Shown: positions 48,584 to 58,512 of the stretch, piece after piece
Layout of the letters: each line of letters opens with the position of its first letter
Position numbering within the stretch: position 1 is the first letter of the stretch
From: an uncultured Rhizobiaceae bacterium
GTDB taxonomy: Bacteria > Pseudomonadota > Alphaproteobacteria > Rhizobiales > Rhizobiaceae
NCBI GenBank assembly: GCA_958296345.1
Contig: CATQIJ010000013.1
Span: 310,001-374,000 of the forward strand
Length of the DNA stretch: 64,000 nt
Direction: 5' to 3'
Position numbers and translations under genes: made by a program
Notes under the pieces: generated by a model
What the model saw: only the letters and a program-made list of their open reading frames with translations
The model's database searches: none
What the model was told of the DNA's origin: nothing

Positions 48584-49885
48584 TTAGCCACAGCTTTGTG
48601 TTTTCCAGTCTGTTTGCTCTTTGACGTAATTGTCAGCTGCTTCTTCTAGAAGCGGACGAACAACTTCAGTCATTGGTGCAATCAGGTCTGAAACGCGTTC
48701 CCAATCAGAACCATTCCACTGTTGAAGGAAGATTGAACCAGCACCCTCGTGGTCAGCACAAGAACCAACAACTGGCGCTGTGAAGCCTTCAAGACCGATT
48801 TCCTTCAGGCGTGCTTCGTCAAGAACAAAGTTCTCAAGTCCAAGGCGCATGTCAGCACCATTGATGCCTTTTTTGCCTGTCTTTGCCTGAGCTGAACGGA
48901 TTGCTTCTGCCATGATCACAGCGTTGAAGAGACCGCGGTTGTAGTTAACCTTGCCAATATCTTCTTTGTTCGCCTTGCTGTTTCCTGCGTCCACAACGTG
49001 TTTAATCACATCCTGAAGTGCAGGGAAGTCTGTGCCAATACCAGAGAAGTTTGCTGCAAGGTAACCTTTGCCTGGCGCACCAACTTGTTCCAGATCAGCA
49101 TGACCACCTGACCACCAGTTACCGACGAACTTATCCATCGGGAAACGGATTTTAGCTGCTTCTTTAACTGCTGTTGGTGTCATTGCACCAAAGCTCCATG
49201 CAATCATCCAATCAGGACGCTCTTTACGAACGTTCAACCAAGTCGCAGCTTGGTTTTGCATGTCTTTACCAGCAACTGGGAAACCAACCCACTCAAAGCC
49301 CATTTCAGGTGCAAGCTTATCAAGTAGTGGAATAGGCTCTTTACCATAACCAACGTCGAGATAAATAAAGCCGATTTTTTTACCTTTAATACCACCTTGT
49401 GAATCGATGTACTTCAAAATCGAAGACATTTGACTCCAGTAAGATGCTGGATAGTTAAAGACCCAAGGGAACTTTTCACCAATCGCAGCAGCAGAAAGAC
49501 CATAGCCCATAGAAAGGATCGGAATTTCATCTACAGGTGCTTTTGGAATTAGCTGAAGTGTAATGCCTGTTGAATACGGATTGTAAACAAGAGCACCATT
49601 GCCTTTAGTTGCTTCGTAACACTCAACGCCTTTATCGGCCTTGTAGCCTGTCTCGCATTCTTCAACCACTACCTTTGCGCCGCCAATACCGCCATCACGT
49701 GCGTTTAGCATTGCAAAATAGTCTGCATATCCATTCGAAATCGGTATACCTGCACCAGCAAAAGCGCCTGTACGATAGCTGAGAGATGGAATGTATAAAG
49801 TATCCTCAGCAAATGCAGGGGTTGTTGTGTACATAGATCCAGCGACAGCAATCGACGCAGCACCTAATATAATTTTCTTGAGCAT
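48584..49885 (-). CDS. Liv-type ABC transporter substrate-binding protein
   Basis: 433 aa from the ATG at 49885, which follows GGGAGGATAACAAT and gives a proper signal peptide (MLKKIILGAASIAVAGSMYT ... AFAED). The ORF-track start is 35 codons upstream, in non-coding sequence. The type I periplasmic-binding fold is seen in LYIPSLSYRTGAFAGAGIPISNGYADYF and NPYSTGITLQLI. Family members near acyl-CoA ligases are thought to bind aromatic or other carboxylic acids rather than leucine. C-terminal Cys in WKTQSCG and an internal CETGYKADKGVECYE suggest a disulfide. Confidence 0.88.
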   Translation of the reverse strand: MLKKIILGAASIAVAGSMYTTTPAFAEDTLYIPSLSYRTGAFAGAGIPISNGYADYFAMLNARDGGIGGAKVVVEECETGYKADKGVECYEATKGNGALVYNPYSTGITLQLIPKAPVDEIPILSMGYGLSAAAIGEKFPWVFNYPASYWSQMSSILKYIDSQGGIKGKKIGFIYLDVGYGKEPIPLLDKLAPEMGFEWVGFPVAGKDMQNQAATWLNVRKERPDWMIAWSFGAMTPTAVKEAAKIRFPMDKFVGNWWSGGHADLEQVGAPGKGYLAANFSGIGTDFPALQDVIKHVVDAGNSKANKEDIGKVNYNRGLFNAVIMAEAIRSAQAKTGKKGINGADMRLGLENFVLDEARLKEIGLEGFTAPVVGSCADHEGAGSIFLQQWNGSDWERVSDLIAPMTEVVRPLLEEAADNYVKEQTDWKTQSCG

Positions 49886-49993
49886 ATTGTTATCCTCCCA
49901 AACGCTCTCGCGATAAACATTATGTAAATCGCAATTTTCTGGAACCTGTTTTAAAATTTCAGGACTGGTTCCAACCCTGTAGTAAGCCATATC

Positions 49994-51085
49994 CTAGTAT
50001 GGAAAAGGCCAAACTCGCAATTTTTGTTTCATAATCGCCCAAAGACGTGCCAAACCATGCGGCTCCATAATCAGGAATGTAACGATTAGTACGCCGATCA
50101 TAACCGCAGCGACCAAATCAGCTTGTGATGAACTCATTGTCCAAGGGGTTATTATTGCCCAAATCGGAGGCAAGATATTATGAATAATAATCGGGAAAAT
50201 GAAGATCACGGCAGCACCCAGGAAACACCCGAGCAAACTGCCCAAGCCGCCAAGAATGATCATAAACAATATCTGAAATGATCTGTTGTAGTCAAAAACT
50301 TCGACTTCAGCAGCGCCCTGCCAGATGAACACCATCAAAGCACCCGCGACACCGCAATAAAATGACGATACAGCGAATGCTGAAAGTTTTGCGTACAACG
50401 GACGTACACCCATTAACTCAGCAGCAATATCCATATCGCGGATCATCATCCAAGAGCGACCAATACGGCCAGAAATAATATTAGATGCAAACCACGTCAT
50501 AATGACAACAACTGAAAGCACAACTAGGTAACGTACTTCCGAACTGGCAGAAGCACCTGTAACAATCACACCAAAGGCTTCGCGCTGAGGTACTTCAATC
50601 GCACCAGATGGATTGTAATTATAAAGCCATGGAATTCGAATGAATGCCCACTCTAAAAAGAATTGAGCAGCAAGCGTTGTTACAACCAGATAAAAGCCTT
50701 TGATACGCAAGGATGGTAACCCAAAAAAAGCACCTATAATGGCAGAAAAAATTCCTGACGCTATGATAAACACGATGATATTAACATCTGGAAAGGCAAG
50801 GGTCATCTTGTAACATGCATAAGCACCAACACCCATAAAGGCTCCAGTACCAAGCGAAATCTGACCTGTATAACCGGTTAGAATATTCAGACCGACTGCA
50901 GCAAGTGCAAATACCAGAAACGGTATCATAATCGCGTCAAGAAAGAACTGACCGCCAAAATAGGGAATGGCAATAAAGGCGATTGCTAAATAGAACCAGA
51001 TAAACCATTTATCCTGGCGAATTGGAAATTTGGCTGAATCTGCTTCGTATGATGTCTTGTATTGACCTGCTTCGCGGTAAAACAT
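49994..51085 (-). CDS. livM: Liv-type ABC transporter permease 2
   Basis: 363-aa LivM-like permease with about nine helices. The family stretch GLNILTGYTGQISLGTGAFMGVGAYA appears near residue 70. The EAA-like region is MIRDMDIAAELMGVRPLYAKLSAFAVSSFYCGVAGAL. It has an unusually long, partly charged N-terminus (about 25 aa) before the first helix. It begins 14 bp after livH stops, with GGGAGGCTGGAGAA as ribosome site. Confidence 0.92.
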   Translation of the reverse strand: MFYREAGQYKTSYEADSAKFPIRQDKWFIWFYLAIAFIAIPYFGGQFFLDAIMIPFLVFALAAVGLNILTGYTGQISLGTGAFMGVGAYACYKMTLAFPDVNIIVFIIASGIFSAIIGAFFGLPSLRIKGFYLVVTTLAAQFFLEWAFIRIPWLYNYNPSGAIEVPQREAFGVIVTGASASSEVRYLVVLSVVVIMTWFASNIISGRIGRSWMMIRDMDIAAELMGVRPLYAKLSAFAVSSFYCGVAGALMVFIWQGAAEVEVFDYNRSFQILFMIILGGLGSLLGCFLGAAVIFIFPIIIHNILPPIWAIITPWTMSSSQADLVAAVMIGVLIVTFLIMEPHGLARLWAIMKQKLRVWPFPY

Positions 51086-51099
51086 TTCTCCAGCCTCCC

Positions 51100-52059
51100 T
51101 TATATTCGTTCAATATGTTTTTCGCCGAACAGCCCTTCAGGCCTGTAAAGCAAAAACAAGAGTGCAATTATGAAAGCAAACCAGCTTTCAGTACTGCCGC
51201 CAAGAATTGGGACACCCCAATAAAGATCAAATAGTTTTTCACCTATCCCGATTATCAAGCCGCCTACAATAGCGCCAGGAATTGAGGTGAACCCGCCTAA
51301 TACAAGAACAGGAAGCGCTTTGAGCGCTACTACTTGTAAAGCGAAAGATACATCTGATTTTGCTGCCCATAAAATACCGGCAGTAAGCGCCACAACACCA
51401 GCTGCAAACCAAACAACGACCCAGATATATTCAAGTGAAATACCTACTGATAAAGCTGCTTGGTGATCATCAGCCACAGCACGAAGTGCGCGACCAGTTT
51501 TGGTTTTGTTGAAGAATAAAGCAAGGCCTGCAATTAATAGCGCAGCAATTACAGCCGCCGCAATATCAATATGTTGGAAGATGACAATTCCGCCGCCGAC
51601 TTCCCAATCACTTGAGCCTGTTGGAAGTCCCAGTTCCGTTGTTATCATAGCCTTGGGTTCACCGCCGAAGATGAGCTGTCCACCGGCAATCAATATGAAG
51701 GTTATGCCAATTGTTGACATGAACAAAATAATATCCGGCTGATTCACCAAGGGCTTCATTACAAGTTTGACGACTGTCAAGGCAAGTAAAGCCATAACAC
51801 CAAGTGTCAAAATTAAAGCAAGAAATGGTGGAACACCCATTGCGTGAATCCCAACCAAAGTAAGTGCTGCAAACACAACCATAATACCTTGGGCAAAATT
51901 AAACACACCAGAAGCTTTGAAAATCAAAACAAAACCAAGTGCAATTAGAGAATAAAGAATACCTGATACAAAACCTTCCCATAAGGTTTGTAATAATAAA
52001 TCTGGAAGCGCAGCCATCACTTCAAATGGCTCGATGAATATTAGCTTAAATAATTCCAT
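51100..52059 (-). CDS. livH: Liv-type ABC transporter permease 1
   Basis: 319-aa LivH-like permease with about eight helices. The signature LIALGFVLIFKASGVFNFAQG is near the N-terminus, and the ATPase-contact loop GRALRAVADDHQAALSVGISLEYI is central. Its start overlaps the livG stop as TAATG, so the two are translationally coupled. Confidence 0.93.
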   Translation of the reverse strand: MELFKLIFIEPFEVMAALPDLLLQTLWEGFVSGILYSLIALGFVLIFKASGVFNFAQGIMVVFAALTLVGIHAMGVPPFLALILTLGVMALLALTVVKLVMKPLVNQPDIILFMSTIGITFILIAGGQLIFGGEPKAMITTELGLPTGSSDWEVGGGIVIFQHIDIAAAVIAALLIAGLALFFNKTKTGRALRAVADDHQAALSVGISLEYIWVVVWFAAGVVALTAGILWAAKSDVSFALQVVALKALPVLVLGGFTSIPGAIVGGLIIGIGEKLFDLYWGVPILGGSTESWFAFIIALLFLLYRPEGLFGEKHIERI

Positions 52060-52880
52060 TAGTGAGATACCCCCAAATACGCATCAATCACGTCTTGATT
52101 GGCCTGCACATCTTCAGGCAAGCCATCGCCAATTTTCTTGCCATAATCCAAAACAATAACGCGGTCAGCCAAATCCATTACAACACCCATGTCATGCTCA
52201 ATAAGTGCAATCGTCGTTCCATACTGTTGGTTCACATCGATAATGAAACGGCTCATGTCTTCTTTTTCTTCTAAATTCATTCCGGCCATTGGCTCATCCA
52301 GTAGAAGCAAATCTGGTTCAGCCGCTAAAGCACGACCAAGCTCTACACGCTTTTGCAATCCGTAAGGAAGTGTCCCTACAGGCTCTTTGCGAATGGCTTC
52401 GATTTCTAAAAATTCAATGATTTCTTCAACGACTTTACGATGCTCGATTTCTTCTTGCAGTGCGGGACCATGGCGCCACATTTGCCAAAAGAAGTTTTTA
52501 TGCATCTTCAAGGTACGGCCTGCCATAATGTTATCAAGCGTCGACATTCCGGCAAATAACGCCACATTTTGGAAAGTTCTAGAGATACCACTTGTAGCAG
52601 CCTCATACGGCTTCATTTTAGTTCGCTTCTCACCACGAAAAGTAATTGACCCTTCTTGTGGATGATAAAACCCGTTGATCACATTCAACATAGACGTTTT
52701 ACCCGCGCCATTAGGACCAATAATAGCGCGTATTTCGCCTTTTAAAACATTGAACGATATATCCGTTATTGCTTTAACGCCGCCAAATGAAAGTGATATA
52801 TTATCAACATGAAGAAGTTCTTCACCAGGCGCGATGCCATCATCAAATTTTGTGCTTAGGTGCGGATCATGTGCGTTCAT
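52059..52880 (-). CDS. livG: Liv-type ABC transporter ATPase
   Basis: 273-aa LivG-like ATPase: Walker A GPNGAGKTSML, Q-loop SRTFQNVALF, a degenerate signature GTLPYGLQKRVELGRAL (PYGLQ in place of LSGGQ, normal for LivG), Walker B LLLLDEPMAGMN, and H-loop IEHDMGVV. It starts inside the stop of the upstream acyl-CoA ligase gene (ATGA overlap). Confidence 0.92.
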   Translation of the reverse strand: MNAHDPHLSTKFDDGIAPGEELLHVDNISLSFGGVKAITDISFNVLKGEIRAIIGPNGAGKTSMLNVINGFYHPQEGSITFRGEKRTKMKPYEAATSGISRTFQNVALFAGMSTLDNIMAGRTLKMHKNFFWQMWRHGPALQEEIEHRKVVEEIIEFLEIEAIRKEPVGTLPYGLQKRVELGRALAAEPDLLLLDEPMAGMNLEEKEDMSRFIIDVNQQYGTTIALIEHDMGVVMDLADRVIVLDYGKKIGDGLPEDVQANQDVIDAYLGVSH

Positions 52881-54859
52881 TCTGCAGCCTCTTTAATTGC
52901 ATGTGTTGGTGCAAACTTTTCTGCATCCATTATAGAAACGGTCGCAGATATCGCGCCTTTACGGCCATCTTCAAAGACAACTTCCGTTTCGATGAACTTT
53001 TCACTTGAGCCATCGTAAAGCGCTTCTATTAAATCTCCATACCTCTCAGAAATGAACGGCCTGCGAACCTTCATAGTTCGGGTCATTTCGCCATCATCTG
53101 GATCAAGCTCTTTGTGCAAGACTAAGAAGCGTGCGATTTGTGAACCTGACATCATTTCTTCTGAAGCTAGGTCTTTGTTTACCTCAGCTACGTGCTCACC
53201 CATCATTTTAATAACATCTGGATGTTGAGTTAATTCTTGATATGAAGCGTAAGAAACATTGTTGCGCTCAGCCCAATTACCAACAGAAGTCAGGTCAATG
53301 TTTAAAAATGCGCAACATTGATCACGGCCATCACCGAAGGCCACAACCTCTTTAATATTAGAGAAAAACTTCAACTTATTTTCTATGTATTTAGGAGCAA
53401 ATAGGCTTCCGTCTTTTAATTTTCCGACATCTTTTGCACGATCAATAATGCGCAGGTGGCCTTCACCATCTATAAAGCCTGCATCACCTGTATGCACCCA
53501 GCCTTCTTTAGTTTTGGTCTCTTTAGTTGCTTTGTCATTTTTGAAATACCCAACAAAAACACCTGGAGAGCGATAAAGAACCTCACCGCTTTTTGCGATC
53601 TTGATCTCAACGTCAATCGAAGGCTTACCTACTGTATCTGCTCTTATCTGACCATCAGGTTGCGCAGAGATATAAACCGATGCTTCAGTTTGCCCATAAA
53701 GCTGCTTGAGATTTAAACCCAACGAACGGTAGAAGCTGAAAATTTCAGGACCAATTGCTTCACCAGCTGTATAACCAACCTTCATGTTAGACATGCCCAT
53801 ACGATTTTTTAACGGACCATAAACAAAAAAGTCACCTAGCTTATATTTTAACTTATCACCAAAGCTTACGTCTTCATTATTCAGAATTCGCTCACCCACT
53901 TTGCGAGCATAACCCATGAAGTATGAAAACATTTTCTGCTTCATGTTGCTTGCATCTTGCATACGCACATTGATGTTTGTCAGCATTGTTTCAAATACAC
54001 GCGGCGGCGCAAAGAAATATGTCGGAGCAATCTCTAAACGGTCATGATCTGCTGTCTCAGGATTTTCAGGGCAGCACACGCAATAACCCGCAACATAAGA
54101 CTGAGCATAAGAAAAGACGTGATCACCAACCCAAGCCAAGGGCAGGTAAGCTATAATCTCATCATTTTCATCTAGATTGTCGAACTTGTTAGCGTTGGCA
54201 GCTGACTTGATCAAATTATCATAAGAAAGCATTACACCTTTAGGGCGACCTGTTGTGCCCGATGTATAAAGCATCACTGCAACATCATCACCGCTAAGCT
54301 TTGAGAAGCCTTTGCGCCACGCATCGTCGCCTTTGTCTGCCAATACAGCTCGGCCAGTCTCTTGCAGATCAGAAATAGCATGCAGGTTTTTCATGTCATA
54401 ATCTCGAAGCCCGCGCGGCTCATCATAAAATATATGTTTTAGGGTTTTTAATTCGCCGCGAATGGAGTCAATTTTGTCAACTTGCTCTTGGTTCTGACAA
54501 ACGGCAGCTACTACCTCTGCATGTTGCAAAACAAATGACATTTCTTCTGCAACGGAATCAGCATAAACTGGCACGGGTACCGCACCAATTGCTTGAGCTG
54601 CACAAAATGTCCAGTAAAGGCGTGGTCTATTTTGGCCTACGATTGCAATTTTATCGCCTGGCTTTATTCCAACTTTTTTCAAACCCATGGAATAAGCGCG
54701 TATTTCTTCTAGAGCTTCCGCCCAATTCCATGTTTTCCAAATACCATGATCTTTATGTCGAAATGCAGGACGATCAGCAAAACGCGAAGCGTTTAAAATA
54801 AGATAATCTACGAATGTTGATGGCTGACCAGTAGTGGACACCTTGCCTTCTTGAGACAT
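52877..54859 (-). CDS. Long-chain acyl-CoA synthetase-type ligase
   Basis: 660 aa from the ATG at 54859, which is preceded by GGAGGAGAATAC. ANL ligase of the bacterial FadD15/long-chain group: ATP loop VMLYTSGTTGRPKGVMLSYDNL, A5 LKQLYGQTEASVYIS, hinge HTGDAGFIDGEGHLRIIDRAKDV. The gene heads a run of overlapping Liv transport genes, and this ligase-plus-livGHMKF arrangement is common in alphaproteobacteria. It probably activates the imported acid by forming its CoA thioester; the true substrate is not known. Confidence 0.88.
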   Translation of the reverse strand: MSQEGKVSTTGQPSTFVDYLILNASRFADRPAFRHKDHGIWKTWNWAEALEEIRAYSMGLKKVGIKPGDKIAIVGQNRPRLYWTFCAAQAIGAVPVPVYADSVAEEMSFVLQHAEVVAAVCQNQEQVDKIDSIRGELKTLKHIFYDEPRGLRDYDMKNLHAISDLQETGRAVLADKGDDAWRKGFSKLSGDDVAVMLYTSGTTGRPKGVMLSYDNLIKSAANANKFDNLDENDEIIAYLPLAWVGDHVFSYAQSYVAGYCVCCPENPETADHDRLEIAPTYFFAPPRVFETMLTNINVRMQDASNMKQKMFSYFMGYARKVGERILNNEDVSFGDKLKYKLGDFFVYGPLKNRMGMSNMKVGYTAGEAIGPEIFSFYRSLGLNLKQLYGQTEASVYISAQPDGQIRADTVGKPSIDVEIKIAKSGEVLYRSPGVFVGYFKNDKATKETKTKEGWVHTGDAGFIDGEGHLRIIDRAKDVGKLKDGSLFAPKYIENKLKFFSNIKEVVAFGDGRDQCCAFLNIDLTSVGNWAERNNVSYASYQELTQHPDVIKMMGEHVAEVNKDLASEEMMSGSQIARFLVLHKELDPDDGEMTRTMKVRRPFISERYGDLIEALYDGSSEKFIETEVVFEDGRKGAISATVSIMDAEKFAPTHAIKEAAE

Positions 54860-55209
54860 GTATTCTCCTCCATGTGCCTTAAATTCGAATGCTTCAAATT
54901 TCAAAGGCTAATGTGCTGCCTCCATGCGACACATTATTTGAACTAGCGTTCAATAAATCAGTTAAATCATCTTTAGTAAAGAATGGCGATGTGAAAATTT
55001 GCAAAACAAAGCCACCAAAATTGCAAAAGACAATTATACAGACGGTGATGGTATGCAGGTTTTGAAAATAGCGCAACAGTGGTTAGGCATTTTATAGTTG
55101 CTTTGTTCGCGCCTAGAATTATTGTGATATTACGCTTAAGAGAGATTAATAATATTCTCAAATGGTATGCTATTTAACAACTCTATTACTGGGTAAAGAA
55201 CAGTCCAAT

Positions 55210-56424
55210 ATGTCAAACTCAATCATAATTATCGGTGCAGGCCAGGCGGCTGCGTCATGTGCGGCAAGATTACGCCAGAAAAATCAATCCTGTGAGATTA
55301 CTATTATTGGAGAAGAACCGCATCTTCCTTATCAAAGACCCCCATTGTCAAAAAAATACGCAACGGGCGATATGACCCTTGATCAATTATTACTTCGCCC
55401 CGAAGACTGGTATGAGCAGAACCAAATTTCATGTATCTCGAACCAACGGGTTACATCAGTTGACACAACTCAAAAAACTGCGACACTAGAAAACTCAGAA
55501 ACCCTGTCATGGGACAAGCTCGTATTTGCTACTGGTTCTAAAGCTCGCGCACTACCTGATGCTATTGGTGGAAACTTAAATAGCGTTTATCTACTTAGAA
55601 GCCTTGATGATGCTGATAATTTTGCTGGCGAACTTCTCGAAAATCGCCGTGTCGTCATTGTTGGCGGCGGCTACATTGGCCTTGAAGCGGCAGCGGTTTG
55701 TGCTTCACGCGGATTAAAAGTCACATTAATTGAAGCCGCAGACCGCATTTTACAGCGTGTTGCTTGTAGCAATACTTCTGATTGGTTTCGCTCACTTCAC
55801 ACATCACGAGGCGTCACCATCCATGAAGGTGTTGGCCTTGAAACCTTTGAAGGCAGCGAGGGTAAGATTTCTGCTGCTATCCTTGCTGATGGAACTCGTA
55901 TAGATGCTGACTTTGCTCTTGTCGGTATTGGTATTATTCCAAACGCCGAAATAGCCTTAGATGCCGGTCTTGAGGTTGAAGGTGGCATTATTGCTAACGA
56001 GTACTGCCAAACGTCTAATCCAGACATTTATGCAGCAGGAGATTGCGCAGCATTCCAATATAAAGACGAGGTGACCCGATTAGAATCTGTACAAAATGCC
56101 ATTGATCAAGCTGAGTGTGCTGCCGATAATATTGCTGGTGAAGCTCGCGAATATAAACCATATCCATGGTTCTGGTCTGATCAATATGATGTAAAATTAC
56201 AAATCGCTGGTTTAAATCGTGGCTATGACAAGATCATAACCCGTGTTGGTGATCGCGAAGGCTCTATGGCACATTTTTACTTTAAAGGTGACACATTCCT
56301 TGCCGTCGATGCGATGAATGATCCGCGTACTTATATGGTGGGTAAAAAGATGCTTGAAGCGGGTAAAAACATTACGCGAGAACAGGCTGCTGATAAATCA
56401 ATTCAACTGAAAAGTTTGCTTTAG
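55210..56424 (+). CDS. FAD-dependent ferredoxin reductase-like oxidoreductase
   Basis: 404 aa from ATG 55210. Two dinucleotide folds: FAD at IIIIGAGQAAASCAARLR and NAD(P)H at VVIVGGGYIGLEAAAV. The second FAD motif is YAAGDCAAFQYK, and a C-terminal reductase domain has YPWFWSDQYDVKLQIAGL. This is the rhodocoxin/putidaredoxin reductase group, which passes electrons to a [2Fe-2S] ferredoxin. No ferredoxin, P450 or dioxygenase is next to it, so the partner lies elsewhere. A start further upstream in the ORF track has no good ribosome site. Confidence 0.87.
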   Translation: MSNSIIIIGAGQAAASCAARLRQKNQSCEITIIGEEPHLPYQRPPLSKKYATGDMTLDQLLLRPEDWYEQNQISCISNQRVTSVDTTQKTATLENSETLSWDKLVFATGSKARALPDAIGGNLNSVYLLRSLDDADNFAGELLENRRVVIVGGGYIGLEAAAVCASRGLKVTLIEAADRILQRVACSNTSDWFRSLHTSRGVTIHEGVGLETFEGSEGKISAAILADGTRIDADFALVGIGIIPNAEIALDAGLEVEGGIIANEYCQTSNPDIYAAGDCAAFQYKDEVTRLESVQNAIDQAECAADNIAGEAREYKPYPWFWSDQYDVKLQIAGLNRGYDKIITRVGDREGSMAHFYFKGDTFLAVDAMNDPRTYMVGKKMLEAGKNITREQAADKSIQLKSLL

Positions 56425-56448
56425 GTTTTTGTTTAAGCATTTCCTTAT

Positions 56449-56472
56449 CCTTTGAGTGAATTCACTCAAAGG
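56449..56472. terminator. 24-bp perfect palindrome between convergent genes
   Basis: CCTTTGAGTGAA followed by its exact reverse complement, located between the stops of the flavoprotein (plus) and dxs (minus). With ATTTCCTTAT on one side and GGGGAAAAG on the other, it could serve both directions as a bidirectional terminator or cruciform. T runs are short, so strength is uncertain. Confidence 0.55.
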
Positions 56473-56481
56473 GGAAAAGCT

Positions 56482-58398
56482 CTAAGCAATAGTCTTTGCT
56501 TCAGCTTGCTCTTTGCCTAGTGCATTAAAAACAGTTTGAACAATATTGCCACGGTTTAAACCGCCTTGTTCATTCATGTCACTTGGGCTTGCTTGATCCA
56601 TATATATATCTGGCATGAAGATACTGCGGAAACGAAGATTACCCTCGCCCAAATGGCCTGCTTCATTTAAATGTTGAGCAACATGCGAACCAAAGCCACC
56701 GATAGAACCTTCTTCGACGGTGATGAGGACTTCGTGGTTTTGGGCAAGCTCATCAATTAACGCCTTGTCTAACGGTTTAGCAAAACGTGCGTCAGCAACC
56801 GTTGTCGATAGTCCAAAACTCTCCAACTCTTCGGCAGCATAGGTGCATTCTTGCAAACGAGTACCAAAAGATAAAAGCGCTACGCGAGTTCCTTCTTTGA
56901 CAATGCGACCTTTACCAATTTCAAGGATTTCTCCTCGCTCAGGCATATCTACACCGACACCTTCTCCGCGTGGGTATCTAAATGAAATTGGCCCATCATC
57001 ATAATCTGCGGCTGTGCGAACCATATGTTTAAGTTCTGCTTCATCAGCGGCCGCCATCACTACAAAATTTGGTAGTGTTGCAAGATAAGTCGTATCAAAA
57101 GAGCCCGCATGTGTTGGCCCATCAGCACCAACAAAACCTGCTCTATCGATTGGAAATCTTACAGGCAAATTTTGAATAGCTACATCATGCACCACTTGGT
57201 CGTAGGCACGTTGAAGGAAAGTTGAGTAAATTGCACAGAAAGGCTTGTACCCTTCCGAGGCTAATCCCGCAGCAAAAGTGACTGCATGTTGTTCCGCAAT
57301 TCCTACATCAAATGTTCGATCAGGAAAGGCCTCTCCAAATATATCAATACCAGTACCGCCTGGCATTGCAGCTGTTATCCCAACAATCTTATCGTCCGCA
57401 TCACCTTCTTGAACGAGCGATTGTCCAAACACCTTAGTGTAAGAAGGGGCATTTGGTATAGACTTAGCTTGCGCACCTGTAATGACGTCAAATTTTGATA
57501 CGCCATGATATTTATCATCAGACGCTTCAGCTGGGGCATAACCCTTACCTTTTCGGGTCACACAATGAATAAGCACTGGGCCTTTTGCATTATCGCGTAC
57601 ATTACGAAGTACTGGAACAAGCGTTGATAAATCATGCCCATCGATAGGACCAATGTGATAAAAGCCAAGCTCTTCAAACATGGTGCCGCCTGTTACATAA
57701 CCACGCGCATGTTCAACAGCACGCGTAATCGCGCGATCGACAGTTTTGCCAAGATAGGCGGTCATTTTCTTACCCAGGTCACGCATACCCATATACGCTC
57801 TGCCAGATGCTAAGCGAGCAAGGTAAGCCGACATTGCACCCGTTGGCGGCGCAATAGACATATCATTATCATTTAGGATTACGATCAAGCGCGCGTCCAT
57901 TGCACCTGCATTATTGAGTGCCTCAAAAGCCATTCCTGCAGACATTGATCCATCACCAATAACCGCGATTACATTATTATCACCCTGCTTTAATTCACGC
58001 GCCACAGCCATGCCAAGACCAGCAGAGATTGAAGTCGAGCAATGTGCTGCGCCAAATGGGTCGTATTCACTTTCTGCACGTTTGGTAAAGCCAGAAATTC
58101 CGTCCTTTTGACGGATTGTGCGCATACGATCACGGCGCCCAGTTAGAATTTTATGCGGGTAACATTGATGACCTACATCCCAAATTAAACGATCATCTGG
58201 TGTGTTAAAGACATAATGAATTGCCGTTGTTAATTCTACTACACCCAAGCCTGCACCTAAGTGCCCACCTGTTTGGGACACAGAATCAATCATCTCAGTA
58301 CGTACTTCATCCGCCACTTGAGGCAATTGATCTTCGCTTACTTTACGCAAATCCTCAGGGAGATTGATCGTATCTAAAAGCGGTGTATTTACGGTCAT
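56482..58398 (-). CDS. dxs: 1-deoxy-D-xylulose-5-phosphate synthase
   Basis: 638-aa thiamine-dependent first enzyme of the MEP isoprenoid pathway: pyruvate plus glyceraldehyde-3-phosphate to DXP. The TPP/Mg motif is [18 protein letters not shown]. Other landmarks are [38 protein letters not shown], and [17 protein letters not shown] with the catalytic Glu. The C-terminal transketolase domain ends near [17 protein letters not shown]. Length typical. It is transcribed away from the replication genes but on the same strand, 115 bp after recF begins its own upstream unit. Confidence 0.97.
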   Translation of the reverse strand: MTVNTPLLDTINLPEDLRKVSEDQLPQVADEVRTEMIDSVSQTGGHLGAGLGVVELTTAIHYVFNTPDDRLIWDVGHQCYPHKILTGRRDRMRTIRQKDGISGFTKRAESEYDPFGAAHCSTSISAGLGMAVARELKQGDNNVIAVIGDGSMSAGMAFEALNNAGAMDARLIVILNDNDMSIAPPTGAMSAYLARLASGRAYMGMRDLGKKMTAYLGKTVDRAITRAVEHARGYVTGGTMFEELGFYHIGPIDGHDLSTLVPVLRNVRDNAKGPVLIHCVTRKGKGYAPAEASDDKYHGVSKFDVITGAQAKSIPNAPSYTKVFGQSLVQEGDADDKIVGITAAMPGGTGIDIFGEAFPDRTFDVGIAEQHAVTFAAGLASEGYKPFCAIYSTFLQRAYDQVVHDVAIQNLPVRFPIDRAGFVGADGPTHAGSFDTTYLATLPNFVVMAAADEAELKHMVRTAADYDDGPISFRYPRGEGVGVDMPERGEILEIGKGRIVKEGTRVALLSFGTRLQECTYAAEELESFGLSTTVADARFAKPLDKALIDELAQNHEVLITVEEGSIGGFGSHVAQHLNEAGHLGEGNLRFRSIFMPDIYMDQASPSDMNEQGGLNRGNIVQTVFNALGKEQAEAKTIA

Positions 58399-58512
58399 AA
58401 TCTTACAATCTTTTTATTATAATATTAAATATGGTGGCTAACCCATTGCTACACAATATACCACCCTGTCGCAGGCGTAAAACGCAAGTTTAAATAAGGT
58501 TTTATGCATCTT

